Source of the DNA: Entrophospora sp. SA101 | Lineage: Eukaryota; Glomeromycota; Glomeromycetes; Entrophosporales; Entrophosporaceae | Length of the DNA: 23,883 nt | Assembly (NCBI GenBank): GCA_958430865.1 | Contig: CAUDNR010004389.1 | Span: 2,784 to 26,666 of the forward strand | Direction of reading: 5' to 3' | In this document: positions 7,931 through 19,057 of the stretch, in pieces | How the letters are laid out: each line of letters starts with the position of its first letter | Numbering within the stretch: position 1 is the first letter of the stretch | Translations under genes and position numbers: made by a program | Notes under the pieces: generated by a model | Told to the model about the DNA's origin: nothing | What the model saw: the letters and a program-made list of their open reading frames with translations, nothing else | Database searches by the model: none

Positions 7931-9110
7931 TTACTACTATAATTGTCAAAGACAACTTCAATATTAATATAGCAAATAAAGCAATGGCAAGGACTAAAGC
8001 AATAACTGGCCCAACAATTATAATAGTCTAGAAGTATAGTATTGGTGCCAGTATTTGTTTCAACCATTTATAATTATTTCGTCACTGATATCCAATATTA
8101 AAATATTTGAATTATTTTGACCCGACCTATTATTAATAAAATTAATTAATAAAAAAATGTGAGTATTATAAAATTTTTATAGCAATTCACATAGACTTCC
8201 ATAAAAATTTGAAATATGGCCACATCATGTATTCCAGTAAATGGGCAAACAATATTTGTTGGAACTGTTCATTGAAAAGGAGTTTGTGTTGTGTCTAATA
8301 TTGCTAATTTGTATGCTTCCGCACTAATACCATCATACATAATTATTCTTCCATCAAGCACTAAACAACAAATTAATAAACATTACGATTAAACAATTAA
8401 ATTTGTAATCATAGCATTAATAGTAATTAATTTTCACCTAATAATATCTCGTCGAGATGGTCATCACCAACTGTTTTCTAATATAACGAAAAATCTATCA
8501 ATATTATTTATTATTAAAATTTAATTATAAATAATAATAATAAAACTTACAACTGCAGACCATTTATTTTCTTAATATTATAAATATTATAAATCATAAT
8601 CTTGAAATTTAAAATAAATAATAATATTATTATTATTATATTGCCCATTGTTAAGTCAAACCTTATATAATAATACTTTCATTATACTCAATAGGTGACA
8701 AGTAAATATATAAATGAGGCAAGTGGATCATTAATGCTACAAATGATGAAATGGTGTTTTGAATTTATATATTAGAGCATGCCTTCACCTGTTATATAAT
8801 AAGTATCCCCATTATTAACTTGTGTAAATTGTGATTATTCATCGAAATTGTATAGAGTCCGTGTATCAAATAAACTTGTATTTATAGAATAGAGACCCAC
8901 TTATAAGATATAATGTGTCATTATTGGTACCTATTAATTGCAAGTGATGTTGATTCAAACTGGAGACATGTTTGATTTTCATACTCACTGAGTGAAAATA
9001 ATGTGGATAAATCTATTGCCTCCAAAAAATAGAATTTTATTATTTAATATAATTGAACGGTGATATGGTATATCCAACAATTGTCCAGACATTAAAACTT
9101 TGAAATCATC
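7930..9110 (-). pseudogene. Kelch-repeat membrane protein pseudogene
   Basis: Reading the minus strand downward, kelch-type blade motifs appear in order. They are SIILNNKILFFGGNR (about 9070-9025), LSTLFSLSEYENQTC, LIGTNNDTLYLISGS (about 8935-8890), DTRTLYNFDE (about 8860), and SAV|KTVGDDHLDE with a plausible intron (GTAAGT at about 8549). These are followed by VLDGRIIMYDGISAEAYKLA (about 8360-8310), PFQ-stop-TVPTNIVCPFTG and NNSNILILDISDE (about 8110-8070). The last piece is a hydrophobic segment IIIVGPVIALVLAIALFAIL (about 8025-7965), a likely membrane anchor. Such beta-propellers mediate protein interactions. The copy is broken by stops (one where a conserved Trp is expected, one after NFDE) and by several frameshifts. 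Related kelch proteins with a C-terminal helix are, from memory, highly expanded in glomeromycete fungi. Confidence 0.65.
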
Positions 9111-9359
9111 TAAATATTAAATTGAAAAATATCTAACGATGTAAATTATCTTTTTTAATTGGCTAATTCAAATTCACGTATAATAAATTGATATTCGAAT
9201 TCATACACTCTTTTTTAAAGTACTTTTTCGAATCATTTCTGGCCTGTAATAAATCAATTAATTTATTGATATTATTTTAGATGAATTTTTTTAAAAGAAA
9301 AAAATGTTTGTATAATTAATAATTTAGGTAAGTTACAATAGTACCAAGCTCACAAACTA

Positions 9360-10030
9360 GTTTAGTTGTTGAATCTGATGCTGGATGACAAGATTAAAGA
9401 CTCTAATTTCCAACTTTAGATGAAGAAACTTATCAATAAAACCCGGACCTATTTATCATTCTAATATTCCTTTCTCAAGAAAATATATGATTTCGTGATG
9501 GCTGGGGCTGTGAATTTTTAAATCGCATTCAGGAATTTTCAAAAGACCTATTAACCACAGGTGGTCCGTTACTTGTAACAATTTAGAAAAGTCAGCAATT
9601 GCTATGACACCACACTTCTATTAGGCGAACACTGTGTCCAAGGAATTCCATTTTTGGATACAAATTCTTTAAATTGGTCGTAATTTTACCTATTACACTA
9701 TTTATTATTCTGATCTAAAGATGGGAACCTAAACTATTTGGTTATAGGCAAGGCACCAGATAGTTGTAGGAAGGATAGTTTATTAAATCCGACACCTAAG
9801 TTCAATATGTGGGATTTAATGTTATTCATTTTATTTTTCGGAAAAATATTTTAAGGAATTCATGACTTTGCAATCGTATACAATCAGGAAGGGAAATACA
9901 GAGGCTTGGCCACTAAAACTTTCCGTTATCACCTGATGGCACTTTTGCCCTACGCTTAGACCAAAATTATTTTCGTGTTTACTTGTCAAGAGGACATTAT
10001 GTGGCTTATTTTCATATTGCATGGTCTTGG
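9360..10030 (+). pseudogene. Decayed plus-strand coding region, unrecognised
   Basis: Several protein-like stretches occur in different plus frames: NPDLFIILIFLSQENI, FRDGWGCEFLNRIQEFSKDL with LTTGGPLLVTI (about 9490-9580), KSAIAMTPHFY (about 9590-9620), DGNLNYLVIGKAPDSCRKDS with LLNPTPKFNMWDLM (about 9720-9825), HDFAIVYNQEGKYRGLATKT (about 9860-9920), and PDGTFALRLDQNYFRVYLSR with GHYVAYFHIAW (about 9930-10020). Stops and frameshifts separate them. The aromatic-rich, glycine-punctuated composition looks like an extracellular or enzyme domain, but I cannot name a family. It lies directly upstream of the kelch pseudogene in divergent orientation. Confidence 0.4.
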
Positions 10031-10420
10031 TATTACTATTATATATGAATTTTTATTTTATATTGTTAAATAGTAGTTATATTTTATATTTATTTGTTTA
10101 TTTGAATTATCTTACAAGAATTCTTTTTCCTATTACTATTGATAAATTTTTTTTCTCTTATTCTCGAAATTGAATGTTAAAATGAATTTTAAAAATGAAT
10201 TGAAAAACGCGAAAAACTTTCCTTAAAGTTTGCATTAAAATAAAATTATATTTTTCGTGGTCGTCAACAATTTCCTTTCCCAAATTCATTATCACCATCC
10301 CTGCGACTTTTGTTGCAGTGTATTAATTAATAGTTTTATTATTATTTTATTATAAATTTAATTCTAAAATCTATCTAGTAAATAAATAAATAATTAACAA
10401 CATTAATTATTTTACTCTAG
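10031..10420. other. AT-rich 3' flank of the mitochondrial carrier gene
   Basis: I see no gene. The sequence is dominated by A/T runs with a short GC-richer island near 10255-10320. It includes the minus-strand 3' untranslated region of the carrier immediately below 10421. Confidence 0.5.
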
Positions 10421-12032
10421 CTATTTATCTAAATGTTTTTTCATTAATGTTGTGACTTGATCAAATACTACTAAAAGAATTCCACCTCCAGGACCAAGTC
10501 GAAGAACTTTGGGAACAAATCCTTTATAAAGTGCTTTGAATCTATTAATAGAGTGTGAGAGAAGATCATTATCGATTGATCAATCATAATAATCACACAT
10601 ATTGACATTAACAATTTTAATTTTAATTTATTTACCCTTCTTCTTGAGCAACAATTTTTAGTGAAGGTAAAGCCCAATTATATTTTTTTATCGTATTTGT
10701 ATCATTTTGAATCCGTGTTTTAACCACATCAAATGGAGTATTTATCATAGTTCCAAATGTCCCACCAATAGCTCCAGCAATAAAATTATTTCGTAATTCG
10801 GCTTGTTTATTCTTTTTATTTTTCCATAATGATGATAACAATTAATTAATTGAAATATTTCATGTATTTTATATGAATTAAAAAAATGAAATTATTACAT
10901 ACTTTTGCTTTAGGTAAAAATTTTCTAACACTAAAAATCACGCCAAAATATCCTCCATTCCATGTCGCGTGTCGCCATATCGTCGCCTCAAGTCCGTTAT
11001 ATAATGCAAAGATACCTAAACAAACAATTAAATATACAAGTATAAATATTTATAATAATAATAACAATAATAATGTAACAATAATATAATGATTATTTAC
11101 CTTCATTTTTAACAATTTTACTTAATGCATCTAATGTTCCATTATATTTAGAAGTCTGCAAAATAAATGAACAATGATTATCATTATTACAATTCTATAT
11201 AATTATATAATCCTAATTTCTTAATTTCTCACATTTGCTTTGTCTTGAAGACGAATCTTGACAAGTTCGAATGGAACAATCACAACAGCTTCTGTACATC
11301 CTGCTGCAATACCTGCTTGAATAGATAATGGTTGATTCATTTTATCTACTCCATAAATTTTTTTTAATAAAGTAGAATATTGTTCGTTCGCTGAAAATTT
11401 AATTGCTCTTTTAGGTGCTTCCACGAGAATTGGTGGAAGTATTCCTCGATAAAGACGGCTAAATCTAGAAATTGATGATATGACGATGTTGAGAAATAAA
11501 ATTTGATTTCATATTTTCAAAATCATATCACAATTTAATCATACCCTTCTTTCTTGATGATTTTTTGAAAACAATCTAAAATAGAAGAATATGCTTCTCC
11601 ACCTGTACCAACTTGTAATTGAAACCTTGTCTTCACAACTAATTAAATATACGAAAAAAATAAATAAAATTTTTTAAGAAAAAAGATTTTGGGAATTCTA
11701 AATTCTTTCCTTACCATCTAATGGATACCTTTATTATTCGCGTATAAGATAGAAAAAGAGAGGATTAATAAACAATTCATCACTCAATTAAATTGGATGT
11801 ATAATATCAAAAAATAGATTATCAATACTAACATTACAAGTATTTCACTAACTCCTGCTACAGCTCCCGCTGTGAACTGATATAAGAACGGAAGTGCTAA
11901 AAAATTAAATTAAAGAAAGTATTAATTAAAGATTAATACACGCATAATTTCTAATTATAATTATTCATTACAATCATTTCATATATATAACTCACGTTTT
12001 TCGGTTGGCTTAGTGATTGCAACAGAAGTCAT
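10421..12032 (-). CDS. ODC1: Mitochondrial 2-oxodicarboxylate carrier
   Basis: This is an SLC25-family carrier of the mitochondrial inner membrane. The closest family is the 2-oxodicarboxylate carriers (yeast Odc1/2, human SLC25A21), which exchange 2-oxoadipate and 2-oxoglutarate in lysine metabolism. Nine exons join in frame (5' to 3'): 12032-11996, 11896-11833, 11728-11715, 11638-11545, 11464-11233, 11155-11101, 11015-10903, 10811-10636 and 10541-10421. They give 906 nt and 301 aa, the normal carrier length. The three repeat signatures are PLDVVK (36-41), PFELVK (134-139) and PFDVVK (229-234). Family-typical segments include GAVAGVSEILVMYPLD, LPPILVEAPKRAIKF, YNGLEATIWRHATWNGGYFG and YKGFVPKVLRLGPGGGILLV. 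The third exon is only 14 bp. The acceptor at 10812-10813 is preceded by A-rich rather than pyrimidine-rich sequence. The closest alternative is another SLC25 subfamily; the GLEATIWRHATWNGGYFG segment favours ODC. Confidence 0.9.
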
Positions 12033-12377
12033 TTTTAATTAAAAAAAGTGGAATTTAAAAAAAATTTTTTTTTTTTTTTTTGATGAAAAAATATACGAAA
12101 ATGTATTAATATATAATAATAAATTAATTTAAGCAAAATCCTTTTTGAAAAAATAAATTTTTTGATTATTGTTTATTTATATAATATATAATCTTAAAAA
12201 AAAATTTCTTCAGATAATCATAAAAAATAAACAAGATCCTTTTTGAATAGGGTTTAGTGAAAAAATAAACTTTAATACACATTTACACGTGAATGCACAG
12301 AATGTGTGTTTAATTAATGCATGATAATCCGAAATTATCAATTTTCACCAAATTAAAATATAATACTACGTGTAACA
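12033..12377. other. Upstream region of the carrier gene
   Basis: The carrier's 5' leader is A-rich on the coding strand. A long T-run at about 12061-12080 (plus) lies just upstream. The remainder has no gene. It includes a short inverted motif ACACATTTACACGTG...AATGTGTG near 12276-12310 of unknown meaning. Confidence 0.45.
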
Positions 12378-13251
12378 TGTCATAAAATTTATTTGTTGTT
12401 GAATTAATATCGATATTTTCCACAAGTATTTTAGGAGATGTACGTTTTCTAATCAATTAATAATTTCAACATTGGCAAGTAAAGATAAGTGAATGTAAAT
12501 TTTATCACTGATGGTAGTAGTCAAAGCGCTTATACTAAGAAGTATTATTTCGTTGCACAATAATTTTCATATATTTAAAACAACCAGATGTAATCTGACC
12601 AGGAGTCGTTCTCTCAAAACCACACAAATATATTCTTTAATTCTGTGCTTGTTTATTGATTATAATGTATATGTTAATACTTTCAATTCCTTTAGTGATT
12701 ATGGTAAAACTATATAAATCCAACTTGTCATTTCAGATGAAAATGTTGAAATTAATAATAGTTTTTATAAATATTTTTATATTTATAATTAATAGAAATT
12801 AATGATTTAAATGCTGTCATAAAATTTATTTGTTGTTGAATTAATATCGATATTTTCCACAAGTATTTTAGGAGATGTACGTTTTCTAATCAATTAATAA
12901 TTTCAACATTGGCAAGTAAAGATAAGTGAATGTAAATTTTATCACTGATGGTAGTAGTCAAAGCGCTTATACTAAGAAGTATTATTTCGTTGCACAATAA
13001 TTTTCATATATTTAAAACAACCAGATGTAATCTGACCAGGAGTCGTTCTCTCAAAACCACACAAATATATTCTTTAATTCTGTGCTTGTTTATTGATTAT
13101 AATGTATATGTTAATACTTTCAATTCCTTTAGTGATTATGGTAAAACTATATAAATCCAACTTGTCATTTCAGATGAAAATGTTGAAATTAATAATAGTT
13201 TTTATAAATATTTTTATATTTATAATTAATAGAAATTAATGATTTAAATGC
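12378..13251. repeat. Perfect tandem duplication of a 437-bp unit
   Basis: Copy 1 (12378-12814) and copy 2 (12815-13251) abut exactly. Both start TGTCATAAAATTTATTTG and end GATTTAAATGC, and I found no mismatch on reading them side by side. An identical 68-residue open frame (12511-12717 and 12948-13154) simply reflects the duplication and has no recognisable motif. Just downstream begins a DDE-transposase relic. The unit may therefore include eroded transposon sequence, but I cannot show that. Confidence 0.93.
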
Positions 13252-13257
13252 TTAAAT

Positions 13258-14800
13258 TAGTCCATGACAGCAAACAGATGGCTTAAAAAGATGGGATCTA
13301 TCTGCTCTAAATTTGTTCAAAGGAATTTATGTTGATGGCGGTGGGCGCGAAGATGTTATTAAATATAGAAAAGTTACGGAAGAGTAATTATTTATTTATT
13401 TTAAGTATCCAATAAACTAAATGACTTCACACAGTTGGCGCTCGATACGGCGAACCCATTATATAGTGAATCGTACGTACTATATCATAAAACCAGAAGG
13501 TTTCACATTTGTGTTATATATAATAATATACACATGTGGCAATAATGAATAGTATTATACAAAGAATTTTTCTAAAAGCAAATGCATTTATTATATCGAG
13601 CGTCGACTGCAATTACTAGAAGTTAGTGCCTATATTTACTGGTGTTGATTTGAAACTCTGAATTAGATGAAAATGGAAAAATCCATGTATTAGTAACTCG
13701 AGATGAAATGATAAAAATCAGGGTGGAGGAAGATCAAAGAGCAAACAACTATTGAGAAAGGAAGAACAATACATATAAGCGACTTTTTAATTGAAACATA
13801 AATTGGAGGTTGGTGAGAATTTTCCTCATGATGCTCAAGTCATCATAGGGCCCCTGAATATACTAACAAGAACTGTGGCAGTCAAAATGAAATTTTAAGC
13901 AAACCCGCGTAAATTTTGGCTGTAAATATATTTATGTTAGCTAAAATTGTTTTTGGAAAAAAACATGCTGACTAAAAGAAAAGATTAAATTATTTTTTGT
14001 TAATAAATTTTTTTTTTAAACGTTGGCAGTTACATTTAATTGCATTTGATGATCAGAGTATCATTTTTTAAATTTTGAAGAGAATGTATATACACTTAAA
14101 TTTTATGAGCGAAAACTTGACTGTATCAAACGGTTTTCCTCGAATGCGGTTCATCTAATGGGAGTGTGGTGTGTCCAGTGGTCCTGTTATTATATGTCTC
14201 GGAAAGAATGCCAATGGCTGATGGAGTCTTGAACAGTTAATAGATCAAGTAAGGAAAAAAATATCAATATTAAATATCAAGATAATTAACTTGGTTTATT
14301 ATTTTTAGACTGTTAACAAAGCCATACCAATTTTTGAATCTTGGTATGATTGCGGTATTTGCATTTGATCATTTGTTTATAATGATAAAAGGAAATGGCG
14401 ATGATGAAGATAGCGATACTTACCCAAATGATAAATTACGTAGTAGTCAAGAGTATTGCGGAAGATTGGCCTGTAAAAAAATGGATAGTATATTATAGAT
14501 AATATAATTATATTTGATTGTAATCATCAGAATGTAAAAATAACTATTATTCCCTTCCTATAAGTTTCTTTTGAAGAATCTTTGACTTGTTGTGTAAGAC
14601 ATATCTTTGTATCCCAAAGTGACTTTAAACACCAAAAACCTTTACTTCGAGAATTAATTGAAGCAAGATATCATAAAGTCATCTTCTACCCAAAATTTTA
14701 TTGTATTTTGGGGCTGCTAAACGATATGTTAGGCAACACTGCAATTATACGTTATGAATTGGAGAGCAAAACCACAATCAATTACACAATTAACTCGTGA
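13258..14800 (+). pseudogene. Fungal DDE-superfamily transposase relic
   Basis: Motifs of a fungal DDE-type transposase appear in order but in shifting frames. TANRWLKKMG is at about 13267-13296, and KGIYVDGGGREDVIKYRK at about 13319-13372. LDENGKIHVLVTRDEM is at about 13660-13710, where the DE corresponds to the first catalytic acid region. KGRTIHISDFLIET is at about 13757-13798. GKNANG, then a stop, then WSLEQLIDQ, is at about 14202-14250. A probable 59-bp intron (GTAAGG...TTTTTAG) follows, then TVNKAIPIFESW at about 14310-14345 and VFAFDHL at about 14356-14376 (second acid region). The last piece is CCVRHIFVSQSDFK with HKVIFYPKFYC at about 14585-14705, where a Glu-containing motif would be expected next but is lost. 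At least four frameshifts and several stops make it inactive. The exact superfamily is uncertain. Confidence 0.6.
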
Positions 14801-15187
14801 TCGAGAAATTAGCCACAACGTCGCTGCGAATTGAGGTTTATTTCCTATTTTGGAAAGGTTCTTTTAATAATATTAATATTAATATTAACTAATTACTTTT
14901 TTTCCGTAGCCTAGAAAGATCTTCAATATTCAAGAGAATGTCTCAAAGCAGATTTGAAAGATGTACATAGGAAACGATTAACGTTATTGCAAGCTAATAC
15001 TAATATTAAGGATTCCAGATCAAACGATTTGCCATTTTTGAAAAACGTGAAAACTTGGCGCAGAATTTTATTATAGTGAATTGTGCACTGTACGCCCAAA
15101 CTAAAAAATCTCATTAATATTATACGCGGTTTCATTGAATTATAGCAATAGATTGTTTATTAAAAACATAAAGAGTCTATATATAAT
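14801..15187. other. Spacer upstream of beta-adaptin with a possible coding remnant
   Basis: A plus-strand frame at about 14934-15075 (ECLKADLKDVHRKRLTLLQA and on to TAG) follows a TTTTTCCGTAG acceptor-like site. It may be the tail of the upstream transposase relic, but I recognise nothing in it. The last 100 bases are the AT-rich leader of the beta-adaptin gene. Confidence 0.4.
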
Positions 15188-15584
15188 ATGACTGACTTTC
15201 GAATTAGTAAACCAAAGTTCTTTACTACCACAAAAAAAGGTAATTTTTTTTTAATGTAATATTAGTAATATTAATAGAGATTCCACAAACAAACTTTTTC
15301 CTTCTTACTTCTAATAATTCGGACTTTTTCTAAAGGTGAAAACTATGAGCTTCGTGCTGATCTAAATAGTGAATATCGAGATCGTCGTAAAGATGCAATT
15401 AAAAAAGTGATTGCTAATATGACAGTTGGAAAAGATGTTTCAGGATTATTTCCTGATGTTTTAAAAAACATGCAAACAGAAGACTTAGAACAAAAAAAAC
15501 TGGTATATTTATATTTGATGAATTATGCAAAGACTCAACCTGAGTTGGTCATTTTGGCTGTCAATACTTTTGTAAAGGTATTTT

Positions 15585-15617
<33 letters not shown>

Positions 15618-18456
15618 ATATTGTTAAATTAGAGTTTCATTTTCATCCATTCCACTCACTTATCCTATTCATAGTTTGTCAATTGTTTTTTTTAATCTAT
15701 AAATATATTTTGTGTATGTATATGTAATATATTTCTAAAGGATACAGATGATAGTAATCCATTAATTCGTGCATTGGCTATTAGAACAATAGGATGTATT
15801 CGAGTAGAAAAGATTATTGATTATCTTTGTGAACCATTGAGAAAATGTTTAAAGGTAAATTTTTTCAATTTCATAATAATGACGATAAATTTTTTTTATT
15901 TTTTCATTTTAGTTTATATAGAAAATATTTTCTTCGTAGGATGATGATCCTTATGTTCGAAAAACTGCTGCAATTTGTGTTGCTAAATTATATGATTTAA
16001 ACTCTGAATTAGCTATAGAAAATGGGTTTGTTGCCATGTTACAAGATATGGTATCAGATTCAAATCCAATGGTAAGACATGATAAATTATATATATATAT
16101 ATATATATACTTGTTTATTATTTATTCATTGTTTATTAAAATTTTTTTTGATAATAATAATAAGGTTGTAGCTAATGCTATAACCGCTCTTGGTGAAATA
16201 AACGAAGCATCAACTACAAAAAACATATTTGTCATTAATACATCAACGCTTTCAAAATTATTAGTAGCCTTAAATGAGTGCACAGAGTATGTATTATGTG
16301 CATTTACATAGACATAGACACATATATATATTATTGATTTCCATAATATTATATGTATATAGATGGGGTAGAATTGCCATATTAACAGCATTAGCAGACT
16401 TTAAACCAACCGATAGTAAAGAAGCCGAACATATAGTTGAACGTGTTATTCCGCAATTTCAACATGCTAATGGAAGTGTAGTATTATCAGCAATTAAGGT
16501 AAAATCAGAAATATATTTTATATAAATAAAGTTTTTTTTTACTTTTACTTAAATAATAATAATGATAATGATAACAATTATAATAACAGGTAATAATGAT
16601 TTATATGAGAAATATAACAAATGATGATTTAGTTCGACAATTAATAAGAAAAATGGCACCACCTTTAGGTAATAACAATAAACTTAAGATGAAGCACATT
16701 ACTACCGTTATTATAATTACGATTAATATAAGAAAAATCATTTATAGTCACATTGTTAGCTTCGCCACCAGAAGTACAATACGTTGCATTAAGAAATATA
16801 AATCTTATTTTACAAAAGCAACCCGATATCTTGCAAAATGAAATTAGGGTTTTCTTCTGTAAATATAATGATCCACCTTACGTAAAATTGGAAAAATTGG
16901 AAATTATAATAAAACTGGCCAGTGAAAAAAATGTTGATCAATTGTTATCAGAATTAAAGGAGTAAGGATTACTTTTTTTCTAATAGGAAAAATTTCATCA
17001 AAATTTATATATTGATATTCACTTGTGATTATTATAGATATGCTTCTGAAGTTGATGTTGATTTTGTAAGAAAATCTGTTAGAGCCATTGGACAGTGTGC
17101 AATAAAAATTGATGAGGCATCTGAAAGATGCATTAATGTTTTATTGGATTTAATAAACACAAGAGTAAATTATGTAGTTCAAGAAGCTATAGTAGTTATT
17201 AAAGTAAATAATATAGGAAGGATTAAATTATTTTTATTGGTTTATTATTTATTATTACAACTTATTTTCTAAATTTTTAAACAAAATTTCATAATGAATG
17301 AAAAAAAAAGGACATATTTCGAAAATATCCACATAAATATGAAGGAATTATCCCAACGTTATGTCAAAATCTAGATGCATTAGATGAACCTGAAGCAAAA
17401 GCTTCACTTATTTGGATTGTCGGAGAATATGCTGAAAGAATAGAAAATGCTGGTGATTTAATCCTTACATTTTTGGATACTTTTCGTGATGAAAGTCCCC
17501 AGGTAATATATGTATATTTGTATGCATATATATATTGTATATATTTAACTAAATTATTAATTATTAATCTCGTTTTCGTTTTTGTTGAATATAGGTGCAA
17601 TTACAACTAGTTACTTCAACAGTTAAATTATTTCTAAAAAAACCACAAACTACTCAAAATATAGTACATAAATTACTGCAAATTGCAACTACAGAATGTG
17701 AAAATCCTGATATTAGAGATCGTGCGTTTGTTTATTGGAGGTTACTTTCAACTGATCCACAAGCTGCGAAGGTATATAAAATAAAATAATTTTTTATTAT
17801 TTATAATTATTATAATTATTTATAATAATTTACTTAAATTATAAACAAATAAATAATTATAGACTGTAGTTTTATCAGATAAACCAGTAATATCTGTAGA
17901 AAGTAATTCAATGTCAGGAGCTCTTCTGGATGAATTAATTGGTAATATCTCTTCATTGGCGAGTGTATATCATAAACCTCCAGAAACATTTCTTGGAAAG
18001 GGTAGATTTGGTGCTGATGCTGTTCAAAGAAGAGCTATCGAGTTAATATTAAAACACACATAAATTTGGTTTTTTCTTTCCCAAAAATTGAAAGTTAATT
18101 TTAATTTTTTTGCATTATTTTTTAAAAAAAGGGAACAACAAGAAGCTTCAAGAGAATCACCCATTCAAGCGCAAGTTAAAGCTAACATTGAAAACTTATT
18201 GGATCTTGATTTCAATGATAGTCCTACCAGTACAACACCACCAACAACATTTCCTTCAACTTTAACATCAACACCACCACCATCATCATCAGCTTCTAAC
18301 ACAGCTACTACTGCTAATGTTGATGATTTATTAGGGTTATTTGATGACGATAGTTTCTCTATAAGTAAAACAGCAACATCTCAATTGTCATCATCATCAA
18401 ATCAAAACAATCCTACTGGTAATAATATATCAAATGATTTGGTTAATTTATTTTGA
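15188..18456 (+). CDS. AP-1/AP-2 complex beta-adaptin (trunk plus short hinge)
   Basis: This is the large beta subunit of a clathrin adaptor complex, acting at the trans-Golgi/endosome (AP-1) or plasma membrane (AP-2). Thirteen exons join in frame: 15188-15239, 15336-15577, 15741-15854, 15940-16071, 16165-16286, 16363-16498, 16590-16668, 16748-16961, 17038-17203, 17311-17502, 17595-17771, 17863-18041 and 18132-18456. They give 2130 nt and 709 aa. The N-terminal trunk is close to animal beta1-adaptin throughout ([116 protein letters not shown]). The hinge has a clathrin box LLDLDF (624-629), a [10 protein letters not shown] motif (666-675) and a C-terminal DLVNLF. The C-terminal appendage of animal beta-adaptins is absent, as in some fungi. 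Introns contain (TA)n tracts (15598-15622 and 16088-16111). AP-1 and AP-2 cannot be distinguished here. Confidence 0.93.
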
Positions 18457-19049
18457 TAGATAAATTTTTTTTGGCCTGGAGATTTTTAATGAAGTTTATG
18501 ATCTGATGTATTTATTAAGTATTTAATTTTTGATTTTTCTTTGAATGTTTATTATTATTAATTAATGAATAGGTATTTCAGGAAGAGTTATGTATTTTAT
18601 AAAATAGAAAAATTACAATAATAGACAATTATTAATAAATAAAAAAGTTATAATTTATTTTTTAATTGATGATTAATTATTTGAGCCCCCATGATATCTT
18701 TATACTGTATGTGTCATTGATGTTTATGTTCTTTCATTCTCTTCAAGTTTGATATCCAATATTTTTCGAGAGTATGAGAAATTATTATATTGCGTAAAAC
18801 TAATAATTATTATTATTAGTAAAATAATTATCAAATAATCTACTCGCCAACATAACATGTGGTTGTGGTGGTTGTTATCATCTGATAAAGATTTTAATAT
18901 CCAGACGGATTTCAGATTCTGAAAATAGGAATATAGCGCATGTCACAGTAATACATAACATTCTTGTGTACCTTAGATATTCGATCATGTATCACAAAAC
19001 CCAGAACTTATGACTCATAAAACTGTAAAATAAAACTGTAAAATAGAAT
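18457..19049. other. 3' flank of beta-adaptin and AT-rich spacer
   Basis: I see no gene. AATAAATAAAAAAG near 18635-18650 could serve as a polyadenylation region for the beta-adaptin mRNA. The remainder is AT-rich without repeats of note, apart from a short duplicated AAACTGTAAAATA motif at 19019-19044. Confidence 0.45.
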
Positions 19050-19057
19050 GTTATAGG

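Noticed and set aside
7774..8067. Minus-strand open frame with a poly-Asp run
   Set aside because: The acidic run is the (ATC)n microsatellite read in one frame. The frame overlaps the kelch pseudogene's C-terminal region out of register.
9831..10022. Minus-strand open frame of 63 codons
   Set aside because: It is antisense to the plus-strand stretch with PDGTFALRLDQNYFRVYLSR, which looks more protein-like.
12511..13154. Two identical 68-residue open frames
   Set aside because: They are identical only because the 437-bp unit is tandemly duplicated. Composition is AT-driven, with no motif, start context or splice structure to support a gene.
14923..15135. Minus-strand open frame of 70 codons
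   Set aside because: It has no motif and lies opposite a possible plus-strand remnant. It looks like a shadow.
16122..16391. Minus-strand open frame within the beta-adaptin gene
   Set aside because: It is antisense to exon 5 and flanking introns of a well-supported plus-strand gene.
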